A stretch of 64,000 nt of DNA, from positions 1,128,044 to 1,192,043 of the forward strand of contig FJOG01000018.1 in NCBI GenBank assembly GCA_900073065.1, given 5' to 3'. The DNA is from Phialocephala subalpina. Lineage: Eukaryota > Ascomycota > Leotiomycetes > Helotiales > Mollisiaceae. A program made the position numbers and the translations under genes. The notes below the pieces were generated by a model, which had not been told where the DNA came from, did no database searches, and saw only the letters and a list, made by a program, of their open reading frames with translations. This document shows positions 48,131 through 60,559 of this stretch, in pieces; position 1 is the stretch's first letter; each line of letters opens with the position of its first letter.

Positions 48131-49854
48131 ATGTCGGACCAAGATTCCTCCTTGCAGATGCCTACTCCTGCAGAAGGGCAAGCTCCAACTCACACATACG
48201 TCCCAAACAGAGGCTATGCTACCTCGACGACTTCGCAGGAAGCCCCACCACAAACGCCTACAGGTTACGCTGCTGACAACGAGGATGAAACATACGATGA
48301 TCTCTTCGAAGATGACGACGAGGAGTTCTTCGATAACATAGACAGCGGATCCGGTGATCTTACAAAGTCATACAATCGTCAGAGAAAGCTTCACGACCCG
48401 AATGCCACTGCTCCTCGAATAAACCCACAAAAGCCTGCCGCAAACACACAAACGAGTGTTGACGACCAAATTTCGAGTTTATCCAAACATGCAGCAAAGA
48501 TTCGACTTGATGTGGTAGGAACTGAAAGAAGCAAGACACATGGCAAAGACAAATCGGATCGTGCTACGAGTGAGCAGGTCTTGGATCCTCGGACACGAAT
48601 GATCCTGCTGCAGATGATCAATAGAGGTATCGTTTCGGAAGTCAACGGCTGTCTGAGTACTGGAAAGGAAGCAAATGTCTACGGAGCACTCTCGATACCC
48701 ACACCAGAAGGCGGCGAAGAGGCCCAACCTATCCACCGAGCTCTCAAAGTCTATAAGACTAGCATTCTCGTCTTCAAAGACCGCGATCGATATGTGACAG
48801 GTGAACATCGCTTCAAGCATGGTTACAACAAGGGCAATAATAGGGCAATGGTAAAGGTGTGGGCCGAAAAGGAATTTCGCAACCTCAAACGGTTATACCT
48901 AGCCGGCATCCCATGTCCCGAACCAGTCTATCTACGATTACATGTCTTGGTAATGGGCTTCCTCGGCGATAAGAAGGGCTGGGCAGCTCCTCGTCTGCGA
49001 GATGTTGAATTACAAGGTGACGATGTTGATGAGCAATGGCGTTTGCTATATCTCGAAATGCTCGGACTCATGCGTCGGATGTACCAAAATTGCAAACTTG
49101 TACATGCAGATCTGAGCGAGTATAACGTTCTGTACTACCAGAAGAAGTTATTCATCATCGATGTTTCTCAAAGTGTTGAGCATGACCATCCAAGATCGCT
49201 CGAGTTCTTGAGAATGGATATCAAAAATGTTTCGGACTTCTTCAGAAGGAAGAATGTTGATGTCCTCTCAGAACAGGCTATCTTTGGTTTCATTACCTCC
49301 CACATTGACTCAAATCACGAGCCTGCTCTTACCAACGCTCTGGAGAAACTCTTCATCGAGCGACCTGCGGTTCAAGAGGATGAGAAGGCTGCTGCAGAAG
49401 AAGAGATCCAGACCGAGGTTTTCCGCCAACAATACATCCCTCAGAATCTGGACCAAGTCTATGACTTTGAGCGCGACGCAGAGAAAATAGGCAAAGGACA
49501 GAAAGAAGATCTGGTGTACCGAAATCTGCTCGCCGACAAAGTTGCTCAATCAGGCAATGAAGCTGATGCTGAAGATACTATGGGTGGTAGTTCGCCCCCT
49601 AGTGACGGCGAAAGTGGCAGTGAGGACAGTGACGATGAGAGCAGATTCGAGAAAGGTACTCCGCGAGGGAAGAGATTCGAGGATAAAGAAGCCAAGAAGG
49701 TATGTCTGATTCTTCCTGTCTTGCGACTGCATCTGACACAATGCAGGAGCATAAGAAGGCCGTCAAAGAAGAGAAGCGTGAGAAGAGAAAGGAGAAAATG
49801 CCAAAGCATCTGAAGAAGAAGCTTGTAAGCTCTTCAGCGAAGCACAAGCATTGA
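48131..49854 (+). CDS. RIO1: atypical serine/threonine kinase RIO1
   Basis: RIO1 is the kinase/ATPase needed for final 40S ribosomal-subunit maturation. Exons 48131-49699 and 49747-49854 with a 47-bp intron give 558 aa. An acidic N-terminus (DDLFEDDDEEFFDNIDSGSG) precedes the RIO domain. The P-loop-like GCLSTGKEANVYGA, the ALKVYKTSILVFKDRDRYV block that characterises RIO1, catalytic LVHADLSEYNVLYY with its Asp and Asn, and metal-binding IIDVSQSVEHDHP are all present. The C-terminus is acidic then strongly Lys-rich (KEEKREKRKEKMPKHLKKKL), as in other RIO1 proteins. Intact. Confidence 0.97.
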
Positions 49855-50964
49855 TCTGAGCAAAATCAAATCAAAATCCGATCGATCCCGCGATCTTTTC
49901 GGCCAGCGACGCTTTGAATTGGTACAATTGACCTCGTGCTGATCATTCCTGCGTATATAGCACAGATATTGAGGATGTTGGGCACCCGAATGATGAAGCA
50001 CAAAACTTCTTCGAGCTAGTCTGTGGAGCAGCGTTTTGCTTGTCATAACCACTTCCGGACCGGCTACTGCGAGAAGCTGCAAGCTCAAACCTTTCGATTC
50101 TCGTCGAAAAGGTGGGCTCATGCTGATCAAAGAGAGCACTGACGGGTCCCCACGTTCTTCTGGTTTCGTGTTTTCGTATTCCATCGTCTTTCCGATCCCC
50201 TCCCTACCTTCTCACATGCTTACAGAAGAGGGGTTGCTCTTTCAACCTTAATATGAAGTATCGTATCAGGGTTCATGCCTGATGAACGCGAGAATTGAGT
50301 TCAACCATTGCGAATCTCCAGTGATAAGATCGACGGGTCTTCTGCAAAAGAAAAGTCAAACATTGGATGGTAGGAGACCGGGACAATACTATCACGGTGC
50401 CGAGTGATGCCCGAGCGAGACAAAGCGAGTGCTAAATCGCTCACTCATCAATCCCAGCAACATTTGGGCCATCCCCTTACCCATGAGACGATCCTTCAAT
50501 AGCCTCACCGCTCGAGCCACGCGACCGAGCACTCAACATCTCGACGGCGGCATGCAATCTGATGGGCTCGCACAGACATTCACGGCAATCCAACACCCTT
50601 CAGGGCTGAGCATGGTCGTGCTGCTCGACCAGTGCGAGCAGTGCTGACTCTCAACAGCGTTTTGCGCCGGTTCCTTTTCCTGTGTTCGGGCATCAGAATG
50701 TTTCTCATGCACCTGAAAGGGATACGCGACCAGGAACAATGATCAATAGTTTGGCCCTAAAACGTGCGGGGGCCTCGCGGCTTCTAGCATCACGAGCCCT
50801 GCCGTTGACGCTACCGAGGTACGATCCCTGTGCTAAATTAATCGTTGGTCTGGAGCATGCTGGGATTGTGTTGAGTTTATTACTGCCCCGACTCTGCACT
50901 TTTGTACAGTTTCATTAAGATATCCTGGAATGTACATGCTTTCTCGGCTGAAGTCGAAGGCAAG
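49855..50964. other. 1.1-kb intergenic region
   Basis: No supported gene. Open frames of 60-116 codons on both strands lack family features. This should contain the RIO1 3' UTR and the promoter of the rhodopsin-domain gene. Confidence 0.35.
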
Positions 50965-52228
50965 ATGCAGATGCCACCACTGTCCGTGTTATTGGAATGG
51001 CCAACTCCAAATTATATTGATCCTGTGATGAGAGGTCCTGCGAATCTAATTGTCATCGCGATATTCTTTCCTTTAGTTCTCCTTTTTGTGGGCATCCGAA
51101 TATACACACGAATCTACCTCTCAAAGAGTTTTGGGCTGGACGACTGGTTTATCATCGCAACTTTGGTTCGTGAGTTTTCCCTTCATCTTTGCTCTATCTA
51201 ACAGCTATAGTTCCCTACCACTGCATTTGCAATTTTCTCTTTGGTCGCAGAGCTGCACTTCGGATGGAACCGCCACATCTGGGACGTCAAACTCGACACC
51301 ATCACCATAGGCCTAAAAATCGTAATGGCGACCGAAATCCTCTTCTGCTTCGCAACCTCACTCACCAAGATATCGATGCTCATATTGGTATACCGACTTG
51401 TGTCTCATAGCTCTACTCTTCTATCGAAAATCATAATCGGTGCTATCACACTAGTATCTGCCCAAGGAGTTGCATTCTGCTTTAGCGTTCTACTCCAATG
51501 CAGGATGCCATCGTTATACTGGACATTATCCTTTGCACCACAACCCGAATGTGTCTCAGAAACGAAACTGCTACTCGCGGCAGGAATTGTCAATACCATA
51601 ACTGATGCAGTAGTCGTTATCCTCCCCATGCCGACGGTCTGGCGTGTAAAGCTCCCCGTTCAGCAGCAGATTATTCTCGTCATGCTCTTTGCGGCTGGAT
51701 TCTTTATTACCCTAGTCGGTGCCATCAGGACATACTATCTATACAAGGTTACTACTGGCTACGATAAGACTTGGGAGGCTTTTCCTGTTTGGCTTGCTAG
51801 CTCAGTAGAGCTTTACGTCGGAATTGTAATTCCCCTCCTCCTTCTCGACATTGAAGACCCCGCTAATCTGCTTCTTCAAGATATGTGCCTCAATTCCAGC
51901 AACGAAACGATTCTTCGGCCGCTTCGGCCCCAATTGGCTCAGTTCCCCAATGCCGTCCCGAAATCCTACGAGTCTTGCGACACATACCCAACGGTCGAGT
52001 CACCGACATTCATACCCACAAGAGGAGGAGATTGGAGTCTTCCCTTTGCAGGAATATCATGATGATAAGAAGGCTGCGGGGATGGTTGAGGGTTTTGATA
52101 CGGAGGCAACGTATAACATGCCTGGTGTGGAGAGGCCGGAGACTGCTTGCTCGAAGGGGAGTGATTGGAAGGCTGAGGCGTGCGGCGTTCGTGGGGCAGA
52201 AAGCAGGGAAGATCTTGTGCCGAGGTGA
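50965..52228 (+). CDS. fungal rhodopsin-domain integral membrane protein
   Basis: Seven-helix membrane protein of the large Pezizomycotina family often labelled Fung_rhodopsin; members have no known retinal chemistry in most cases. Exons 50965-51165, 51211-51825 and 51881-52228 give 387 aa. Family landmarks are FVGIRIYTRIYLSKSFGLDD followed by W, ELHFGWNRHIWD, TKISMLILVYRLV, and VGIICASIPATKRFF. The third exon was chosen because splicing GGAATT|GTAATT...CAAG|ATATGTGCC restores that last family motif; read through, the frame instead ends at 52062. The first intron (51166-51210) uses the less usual donor GTTCGT. A hydrophilic tail ends ESREDLVPR. Intact under this model. Confidence 0.85.
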
Positions 52229-53975
52229 GTTGATACGCGAAATGATAGGGAGACTTGCTGACAGAGATCTAGTTATCACGCATCGTGAATGATCGATAGC
52301 CCGGATGCGTTCTTGATTCAACCTAATGTCCGTCTTGGCGCATTATCTGCAATTTTCCATTGCAGGTTTTGTTTGTTGGGTCGAGATTTGGGACAATGAG
52401 AACCTATAAGTTCAACTTTGGCCTCCAACCTCTCGAAGTGTCTGACAATGTCGGACATTGTGATTGCGAGGAAGGCTATCCTCGCTCTAGCACAACCCTA
52501 ACTCGAGATAACTTCCAGCTGCGATCTCGAGTCTCCCTGCCTAGCCCGGTCCAATACCATGGCTATCAGACGGGACGATTGTCTCGCGGCGAAAAGTTGA
52601 GGCCGTGAGATATAGAACGATCGGTCCTCTCGAGGCATCGGACAGCACCTAGTTAGATTATGGTAACCAGTCTGCTGTACTCCTGCCTCGCAGCACCGCT
52701 GGGAACACCTTTGGGAGAAACGACAGTGCAGGTGTGCGCAATCCTTTGCTAGGCAACATCTTTCTAGAACGACTTCAGTATTTGTCGATTATTGAGACTC
52801 AGTACTTTTCCGTAAACTCACGGCATTGGAGAACGCGAAGTGTGTCGGTCTATCCTTTGTAAATTCGATCTGGGGAAGACTGGCGGCTCCTAGAATATCT
52901 TCGATGTCCTATTATCGCTTGTCGAAGCGGCTTTAGACTTGCTCTCATCGAACACCAGGAAAACAATGTGTAAGAAAAGCGCTCATACTTAAGGGAAGGA
53001 GGCTAATAAAGTCCAGGCAAGGCCGAGAGATCGAAAAGGCAGATTTCGATAACAGACGCATGCACATCTATCGTTTGGCGATTAGATATCTCCGAAGGAT
53101 CAAACCAATTGAGGCTGGCCAACATCGACCCCGCTTGACAGCTCGAGCATCGACCAATCACGACCCCAAGCACACTTTGAGGCTGATGACTTTGCCACCT
53201 ACCCATTCCAATGCAACGAAAGTCCGAGCTAAGACTCGCCTCACCGCGCAGCTGTCGAACTGTCGATTAACCCAACCATTTGTAAGACGATGGGTGCACA
53301 CTCATGATTAGATTATGCATCTGGACTCCAGGATACCTCAAAGTCTGTCCCAGAGATGTGCAGACCGCGATTCTGTTACCATTACTCGCGAACGGAGCCT
53401 CCGTCTGCGGGCCAACGGGCAGAAGCCGTACGATAGTTGCTTGGCTGCCATAAGGCTGCGGAGTCAACTCTCAAAAACAAGCATCGCCAATACTCTCAAT
53501 GCATTGTAAATCCCACCCACTTGGCATTCAATTCTCCGTGGGCCTCTCCGTCCTTTGTCTTTGAGACTGATATCAATCCCAATTCAACCTCTTTCCTCGC
53601 TCCCCGTATCGCGTTTGCAGTCGCATCCGTAAGTTTTCCAAGGGTGCGGGATATCTAGTGCTATCTCTACCCTTCACAAAAAGCAACGCTGTCAAGTCCT
53701 GCCCCTTCTCGTTGCCTTGGCATCCCACCCCAGTCCCGCCTCATTGGTAAGGCGTGTTGAGGCGCGACGCCTCTTCCTCTTCAGTGGGTGAAGACCAACT
53801 TCTTCCGCATCAATGTTCCAGAATGTGTGCTAAAGGATGGGAAAGCCCGCATCGCAACGCCTCAAAATATTGGTGCTGGCTGGCTGGCTGGCTTATACCA
53901 AGCGGTCTGCTCGCTGCAACCTGGTTCTTCTTTCCAGGGTTGGAGCTTTATCGACCTCGATACCAGTAATTGTTA
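52229..53975. other. 1.7-kb intergenic region
   Basis: No gene supported. A ggctggctggctggct run lies at about 53877-53893. Open frames of 60-80 codons overlap in different frames just upstream of the Kelch gene (53754-54079) and are treated as leader DNA. No repeat or RNA gene seen. Confidence 0.35.
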
Positions 53976-56844
53976 ATGAGGATGAAGGTCATGCTGGGAG
54001 CCGCATTGTTTGGAGCGTCACTGGCAGGTGCGAGTGTATTTCAGGGACAGGCTTCGAGTGCGAGTTCTGCTGTCAGTAGTGTGGGGGTGGTCTCGAGTTC
54101 GACGTCTTCGGTGTTTACGGTTGCTACTCCGTCGTCGAATCCTACTGTTAACAGCAGCAACCATGATTTGTCGCAACACTTTTGTCGGATATGGAGACAT
54201 CAGAGTATGTATCGCGATCGTAGATGTTGTTCTAATGCTGATGTCAATTTTTAGGTGTGTATGTGGAAGGGAAGATCTATATCGATGGGGGAAACACAGT
54301 GAGTGGTCTCATGCCAAGCAGACGACAGGACTGATGCGATGCAGTATGTCCCCAATGGCAATACGACCTTCTCCAATACAGCTTCGACACAGTTTAGTCA
54401 AGGAATGAGTAAGTGATGTGCAAGACTTCTCGACGCTTCAATCCCCACCCATGCCTGGGACTTTCAAGTCCCACTTCTTCCGACGAGCGATGTTTGTGCC
54501 TTGAACGACAATACGAAATCGAAAGCAGTATCTCAGTTCAAGCTAGCCTTCTGCATTCTACAAGCTAGGCTAGGGCATCGAAAACGCAGAGAGTTGTGCT
54601 TCCTGGGTCGAACTTTTGCTGACCGTTCCTGCAGACGACGTCCTTCTCGTCCTCGACCTTTCCAAGAACTTCACAAATCAAGACGCTACCCCATACAGCG
54701 TGATCGACAAAGGGCCTCAAGTTCCGAATGCGATCATCGAGGGTGCATTATGGTGGTCTGCTGCAACAAGGAAGATTTATCAGGTGGGAGGATGGTTCTC
54801 GTTCAACAGCCTCCAAGACCCTGGCTACATTCCCGATGCATCGCTCCCTTCTTCTTCCATCTGGGAATTCGACGTCGATAAGAAGACATGGGAGCAATCA
54901 GCTTTCAACTACGTCCATACAGGAACGAAGTTGGATCGCCCAGGGGCAGCTGCGAATTGCGATGCGCCTTCGCTCAACCAGAGCTACATCTTTGAGGGAT
55001 ATGTTGAGTTTAGGTCGGACATTGATTACTATAACTGGACCAGAGGGGCTGCAACTACCTTTAAATGTAAGTCAGATGCCATTAATGTTTCCAGTGTTTT
55101 CAATCTCCTAGAAATGACAGGATAATCGAGGGTGTTAGGTTGCGGTACTGCATGCTACAAGGCGTCATGATGTCGGCAAACCATTGTCGTCAGTCATGTA
55201 AAGCGGTCCAGAAAGTCTACGCCAGGCTGGGAGATCAAGAATGTTGCATGTTTCACCACTTACTGACTGGTTCTTCAGACCTCGAGGGGATGCTGCAATT
55301 GGACACCAATACATCCCCACCTACTTTGACCAACATCTCAGTCCCAACATATGTCGGACCACGTATGAACGGTGCTATGGTACACGTCCCTGTCGGCGAC
55401 AAAGGGATTATTGTCCAAATCGCTGGCCAAGAGCCGATGAATCCAACTCAGTGGGGGGTTCCCATTCCTGGCGCCAACCAACAGAACACTGCGATCAACA
55501 ATACCTATGTCGATATTTACGACATCGAGAGCGGGTTCTGGTTCCGCCAGCAGACATTTGGCGTGCCTGATATACCCACTGCAAGGGCTGACATCTGTGT
55601 CATTCTTGTCACTGCACTTGACAAAAGCTCGTATAATATCTTTATGATTGCTGGAGTGTGTAAGTCAATCTAACCGAGTCTCTTCTAGGATGAGTGTTGA
55701 CATCTATCAGTAACGTACAATGTTCCTATCACCAGCGAAGAAATGTGGGTTCTGACATTGCCAACTTTCCAATGGGTGAAAGTGCACACTCGACCAGGCG
55801 GAATTTACGGCCATACTTGCCATGCAGTCGGAGAGAACTTGGTCGTTGTTGGAGGCATGCAAACGAATGACCAAGGAGGCAATGCCAACAATTGCTCAGT
55901 AATAGTGTCCCTCCCCCTGTGGGATCATTGACTAATAATCGTAGACCCACATGCCGGCAGAGATCTTCAGTCTCGTAGAGATGGAGTATACCGGGACATT
56001 TGACGCCGCTGGAGCAAGCAGGTCCCCTCCAGTTCCAGCTGATGTCGTTTCTCTCATTGGAGGTACTTCGACTGGTGGAGCTGTCAACACGAAGCCATAT
56101 CTCTGGTCTGATCTCTATCTACAGTGAGTCCCTCGATGGCATATTCTCTGTTACTCACTCTAACCCACTACTAGATACGTCTTCAATCCAAGCTTGACCA
56201 GACCTCCTTACACACCGTCCTACACCTTAGCCGTCAACTTCACCAACTCAACAAACACAACAGCTCCCATCACTTCACACAAATCATCAATTCCCATCGG
56301 ACCTATAGTAGGTGGTGCTATTGGTGGCGTTGCGGTTATCGCCTTAGCCATCTTCCTAATCATCTTTTTCGCTCGCAAAAAGAAAGCCAGAAAAGTCGCC
56401 GAAATCGCCGCAGCAGACCCCAACATGCCCCTCCCACCCTCCAACGAACTCCCCACCTACCAAGACTCCAAAGGCCACACTGCCGTCGAAGTATCCGCCT
56501 ACCAACAACCTCTCGTATTCTCCCAATACCGTCCTCATGTGGCAGCAAATCTCCATCCGCAAGAACTGTACGCTGGAGAGGAACATGGCCGTTTCCCTGA
56601 TGTTATCCTGGCTCCGAGTCCGAGTCTACGGATGAGGGATTCGAGTAGGTTTTCGGAGATGAGTTATACCGGTAGTGGGGGTGGGAGTCCGAATTTGGAA
56701 CCCTTGACTCCATTGATGCCAGGTGGTGGGAGACAGAGTCGTCAGAGTGAAGTTAGTAGGAGCAGTGTTGGGGGACCGTCCCCGAGGTTGGAAAATGGGA
56801 GGCTGAGTCGGCAGAGTGAGGTTAGTTCGCCGTCGGAGCCGTGA
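53976..56844 (+). CDS. Kelch-repeat type I membrane glycoprotein
   Basis: Eight exons (53976-54204, 54255-54298, 54345-54408, 54635-55066, 55279-55659, 55711-55898, 55945-56123, 56175-56844) give 728 aa. A predicted signal peptide (MRMKVMLGAALFGASLAGAS) is followed by a Ser/Thr/Val-rich stretch, then Kelch-type repeats: VYVEGKIYIDGGNT, NDVLLVLDLSKNF, RKIYQVGGWFSF, RMNGAMVHVPVGDKGIIVQI, YNIFMIAGV, GHTCHAVGENLVVVGGMQ and VSLIGGTS. N-glycosylation sequons are frequent (NTT, NQS, NST). A single TM segment (GPIVGGAIGGVAVIALAIFL) precedes a basic stop-transfer (ARKKKARK) and a Pro/Ser-rich cytosolic tail. Exon joins were chosen to rebuild the repeats; the fourth-to-fifth join (intron 55067-55278) is the least certain. 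Role unknown. Confidence 0.8.
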
Positions 56845-57210
56845 GATTGTGCATTCTGAGTCGACGAGAATGCCCTTCGTTTGACGTGATTAGCGAATCT
56901 AGTGAAGCTGTTTATATGACGGAGGAGTAGGATATAAGGGAAGGATATATGCGGCGATCTGAGGGTGTCCAACTATTCAGTCACTCTCTCAAAAATGTTT
57001 ATTGGTAATTACAACGCAAAAGAGTAGGATGAATCAAGGCAATTCGATCCCTATCTCAAACCAAATCCTCCACGCCAAGAGCCTGAAATTACGTTCTGCA
57101 ATTCTGTCTCGCTTTCCGCGAGTCCAAGTTCGCTGCACGCAATAACATCTACCGCAGTTATGAGCAGGGCATGCTTTTCCTAGTCGGACTCCCTCCATAA
57201 TTTCTCTATA
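56845..57210. other. intergenic region
   Basis: About 370 bp containing the Kelch gene 3' flank. Nothing recognised. Confidence 0.3.
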
Positions 57211-57474
57211 TCATTCGTACTTTTGAAACTGGAACTCGGCTTTTCGTATTTCTTTGCCCCCTGGGAGAAAGACAGACAGATCACCGTTCGGCTTCCCTTC
57301 CACCATACCGAAAAGAATGTGCCAAATTCTCACGTTGTAAAGGTAGCCATCTGCTTTTATTTCAAGTCGACTCCAGTTAGTTGGCAAGTCATTTGGCATT
57401 GTGTTCCCTAGCACACATATCCGGCGCTCTTGGTTCGACTCTTGTCTGTATCCGTTGCATAAATGAGGCACCAC
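57211..57474 (-). CDS. possible small hypothetical protein or gene fragment
   Basis: An 87-codon frame, MVPHLCNGYRQESNQERRIC to FQFQKYE, with plausible protein-like blocks (NDLPTNWSRLEIKADGYLYN, VRIWHILFGMVEG, GDLSVFLPGGKEIRKAEF). No family recognised, no supporting splice structure. Could be the last exon of an unrecognised gene, a relic, or chance. Confidence 0.25.
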   Translation of the reverse strand: MVPHLCNGYRQESNQERRICVLGNTMPNDLPTNWSRLEIKADGYLYNVRIWHILFGMVEGKPNGDLSVFLPGGKEIRKAEFQFQKYE

Positions 57475-58322
57475 GACGCTAGAAGGAGGTTGTTCCTGGG
57501 GTGATGTTGAAGGGGGTCCCGAGCTTTCGGCGGCTCAGTAGTCCGGCATCGACAACGCTAGCAACAACGGAGATTGTTCGAGCCTAAGTATGGTCAGCGT
57601 CACTCACTCGGGAAAGAATGCACGGGGCTGACCTGTGGTTAAGGACCTATTTTAAGGGGAGCACGTCCCAGTCGGACGAGTCAAGCAAATGAACAAAAGC
57701 CAGAGAGAGCCCTATATCGTTGATTCATGTATGTGGAACTACCATTAAGTTGCCGTTCTTCGGCCCATGGCGAAGAGTAGGGTACTCGCACTTGCACCCG
57801 CTGCCGTTGCAACTACGGGCAGGGCTAAATAGCGGCAACCCCATGACTTCTCTGCGCACAGCAGCATATACATTTCTCTGCCTTTGTCAATTTTCTTCCC
57901 TTGCGACTTTGTTGATTCGTGGCATCGAGCAAATTGCCAGAGCATTTGAACAAATCAAAGGTCGGGATGGTACTTACGTATCAAAAATTTGGTTGGAAAC
58001 TACAGGACAGTGACGGTCGCACCTCGCTTGCTAGGCATAGCGTAAAGGGGCTTTCTCAAAACGGGTAAGTATGCAGTTCATTTTCCAATATCAAGTATTA
58101 AGTTTCCTGAAAAAAAATTTTTTATTTGTTTGTTCTATTTCACAAGTCTATACCTTCGATCGAAAATCACGATACGAAGATACCTCTAGTCAGGGCAGGT
58201 TCAAAGCTATGGAGACAATGTGCTCTGATGAACAAGCTCCAGACTAAGTGATCATTTCAATGACCCTGCAATACAGGGACACTTCGCTTGTTTGAGTAAC
58301 TGACACCCTCCCTAACCTTCAG
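57475..58322. other. region upstream of the protease gene
   Basis: About 0.85 kb. The first exon(s) of the following protease gene must lie here if the gene is complete, but I could not identify them. An open frame at 57720-58013 (97 codons) has no family features. An A-run followed by a T-run (cctgaaaaaaaattttttatttg) occurs near 58106. Confidence 0.3.
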
Positions 58323-60559
58323 GTACTACCAAAACTACTATGCAGGACGACTACTCAGAAATGCCAGGCTGGTAGCACAGGGCAACAAGCTAGTCCTATC
58401 TCCTCCGACCCTATTGGACCCTTATGGAGCCGAAGGTCGCATTCCAGCCTCGAAGAAAGCCTTTGCGCAGCTGGTGGGCCATCCCATTGCTCAGAAGTTA
58501 GAGCACGGTCTGCGGTAAGAATACCCCTGATCCCGATGTGCGAAAAAGCGACAGCAAGCAGCACGCTTGTCATTGCCCTGAAATAGGTGGGGCTTTGAGA
58601 ATAAGGTTGGTAACGAACTTCGAGTAGCATTTGGTCACACAATCAGGGTGTCCAATAAGTCTAAATGACTGACTGTACTCAACTGATCAATTACTAATCA
58701 GTTGAAAACGTGACTAAAAGTCACGTTATATTAATAAAAACTTGAAAATATACTCGCAAAATTTCATAGCTTATTTATTCTTTCAACTCTTCTAAGTATA
58801 ATAGACCTTTGTAGCTATAATTGAAAGTATTTTTAAAGTATTTCGGAGCTATTTTTAAGTCTTAAAATTCAGAGACTTTGCTTTTAAATTCTCGACTTTT
58901 TGGATAATTTTAGCCTTAAAATAGCTATATTTGTACCTAAAAATAGAGTATTCCGAGGCTCTCTAACTGATTAGTTACTGATCAGTTGAGTAAATAGCCA
59001 GCTGATTTACTGATCTAATTTAAAATGGTCAACTGATTGGCTTTAACTGACGACTGATCAGTTGACTGATTAGTCAACTGACTTATTGGACAGCCTGCAC
59101 ACAATTGTAAGCTAACCTTATTCTTTGGCAACAGGGTCCAAATCTTACAAATTCTCGTGTCAATAAACCCCAACAAATGGATCTCACTCGATTTCTTGAG
59201 CATTGGTTACGATGAAGTGGCTAAGAACAATCCGGTCGTTATTCTGGTGTCCGTAGAGAAGGATCAGGTGTCGCTCAGGGAGGGTAAGAGAATTGTAGGA
59301 TTGATTGAAAGAGCCTGTGCCGAGTAAGTTCTAAGCATTTCAACCACGGGCTCGCATTATCGCTTCCCTCTTTCGCTCCCTCCTTTTCGCTGACCTTACT
59401 TAATTGAAGGGCATCTTTATTCGACGTCGAACCCGAGATCATCGAGGGTCATCGCTGCCATAATCCCGGACTACGCGAGTGGGAGGCTTTGCCATACAGG
59501 CAGCCAGATATACCTCTAGTGGGTTCATCGATCGCTCTCTCGGGAGAAAATCACAACATAAAAGTGGGAACTGGGTCTCTCGGAGGCTATGTCCTCGTCG
59601 ATGGGAAAAAGTATGGCCTAACGTGTCACCACGTTTGCTTCGGACGCAATCGAATGGAGAGCTACCCAAGCCGGTCGGAAGCAGCATCAGCTACGAAGTA
59701 CAAGATTGGGCAACCGGCGCCGCTCGACTTGGAACAAACCATCTATTTCATGAAAATAGAACTGGAGGAATGGAGGTTGATCGACCGCACAGAAAAATAT
59801 CCAAGATCCTCAAAACCAGCTCGCAGCCATGGAAAGATGGGAGTCTACTGACCCGACTTTTGGATGGGTGTACAAGTCTTCAGGGATCCGGGTGAGAAAG
59901 TGGCCAGTAGGACAAAGATACCGGATTGATTCGGCTCTCATACGTCTTGAGAGGTCAAACAGATTGACGAACGAAGAGGTAATTGTCAATGAGGTATTTA
60001 TGATTCCAAGAATGTGCAGTCCTGTGTGGATGCTAAATACTTCTAGGTACACCAATACATGGAAATGAAAGAAACGAAGGACGCCCAATGCTTTTATGAT
60101 GCCACAGAGCTAGAAGGCAGACACCTGGAGAGAATGGATTGGCCACTTCATCTCAAGCGTGGTTTGTCTTTCGACGAAGCCTGCAACAAATGCAATTCCG
60201 CGGCAAGCAAAGATAAAAGCTACGTTGTTTGGAAGCTTGGCCGAACAACTCATTTCACATGTGGCATCGTGTCAGGAGTAAGGTCGAACTACCAATTCAG
60301 TAATGAGAACATCAAATTCGTGTCTGATGAATGGATGGTTATGAATCGGGCCACCGGTATCCATAACAACATGATCAACATCTTCTCTGATGGCGGAGAT
60401 TCTGGGTCTTTTGTCTACATCCGTGACGGTTATGTGGCTGGTATGTTATGGAAAGAGGCCACAGAGGATCTCTTTACTTATGTTACTCCTATCGAAGCGG
60501 TATTTGAGGACATCAAGTCGGTCTGCAAGGCGACGGATGTACTGCACAGTTGGTGGTGA
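58323..60559 (+). CDS. trypsin-like serine protease domain protein, frameshifted, 5' end unclear
   Basis: Fungal intracellular protein with a chymotrypsin-fold protease domain and no signal peptide visible. Segments in order: 58323-58514 (YYQNYYAGRLLRNARLVAQG), 59135 to about 59322 (SINPNKWISLDFLSIGYDEV), and about 59409-59978. The latter carries GSLGGYVLVDGKKYGLTCHH with the catalytic His, and RIDSALIRLERSNR with the Asp. Exon 60047-60559 carries SDGGDSGSFVYIRDGYVAGM with the Ser. An extra A in the AAAAA run at about 59790-59794 breaks the frame: one A fewer would join LIDRTEN to IQDPQNQLAAMERWE. The first intron (58515-59134) contains a hAT-like element. Whether the gene is functional is uncertain. 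Confidence 0.65.
58644..59097. mobile_element. hAT-like MITE (454 bp) in an intron of the protease gene
   Basis: Bounded by a perfect 8-bp duplication CACACAAT (58636-58643 and 59098-59105). Termini are inverted repeats CAGGGTGTCCAATAAGTC / CAGGCTGTCCAATAAGTC, 17 of 18 matched, starting with the CAGG typical of hAT ends. Subterminal zones carry many copies of CAACTGATCAGT and TGACTGACT-like units. The AT-rich interior has no coding capacity. Removing it and one duplication copy would leave a 158-bp intron, so splicing may tolerate it. Confidence 0.93.

Noticed and set aside
51826..52062. Unspliced C-terminus of the rhodopsin-domain protein ending at 52062
   Set aside because: Splicing 51826-51880 restores the family motif VGIICASIPATKRFF and continues to 52228.
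53877..53893. ggctggct run as a minisatellite
   Set aside because: Only about four units, too short to call a repeat locus.
58587..58643. Extra exon ending exactly at the hAT insertion (WGFENKVGNELRVAFGHT)
   Set aside because: The intron left after it would be only 28 bp without the element and the phase would not match the next exon; an insertion within a 158-bp intron is simpler.
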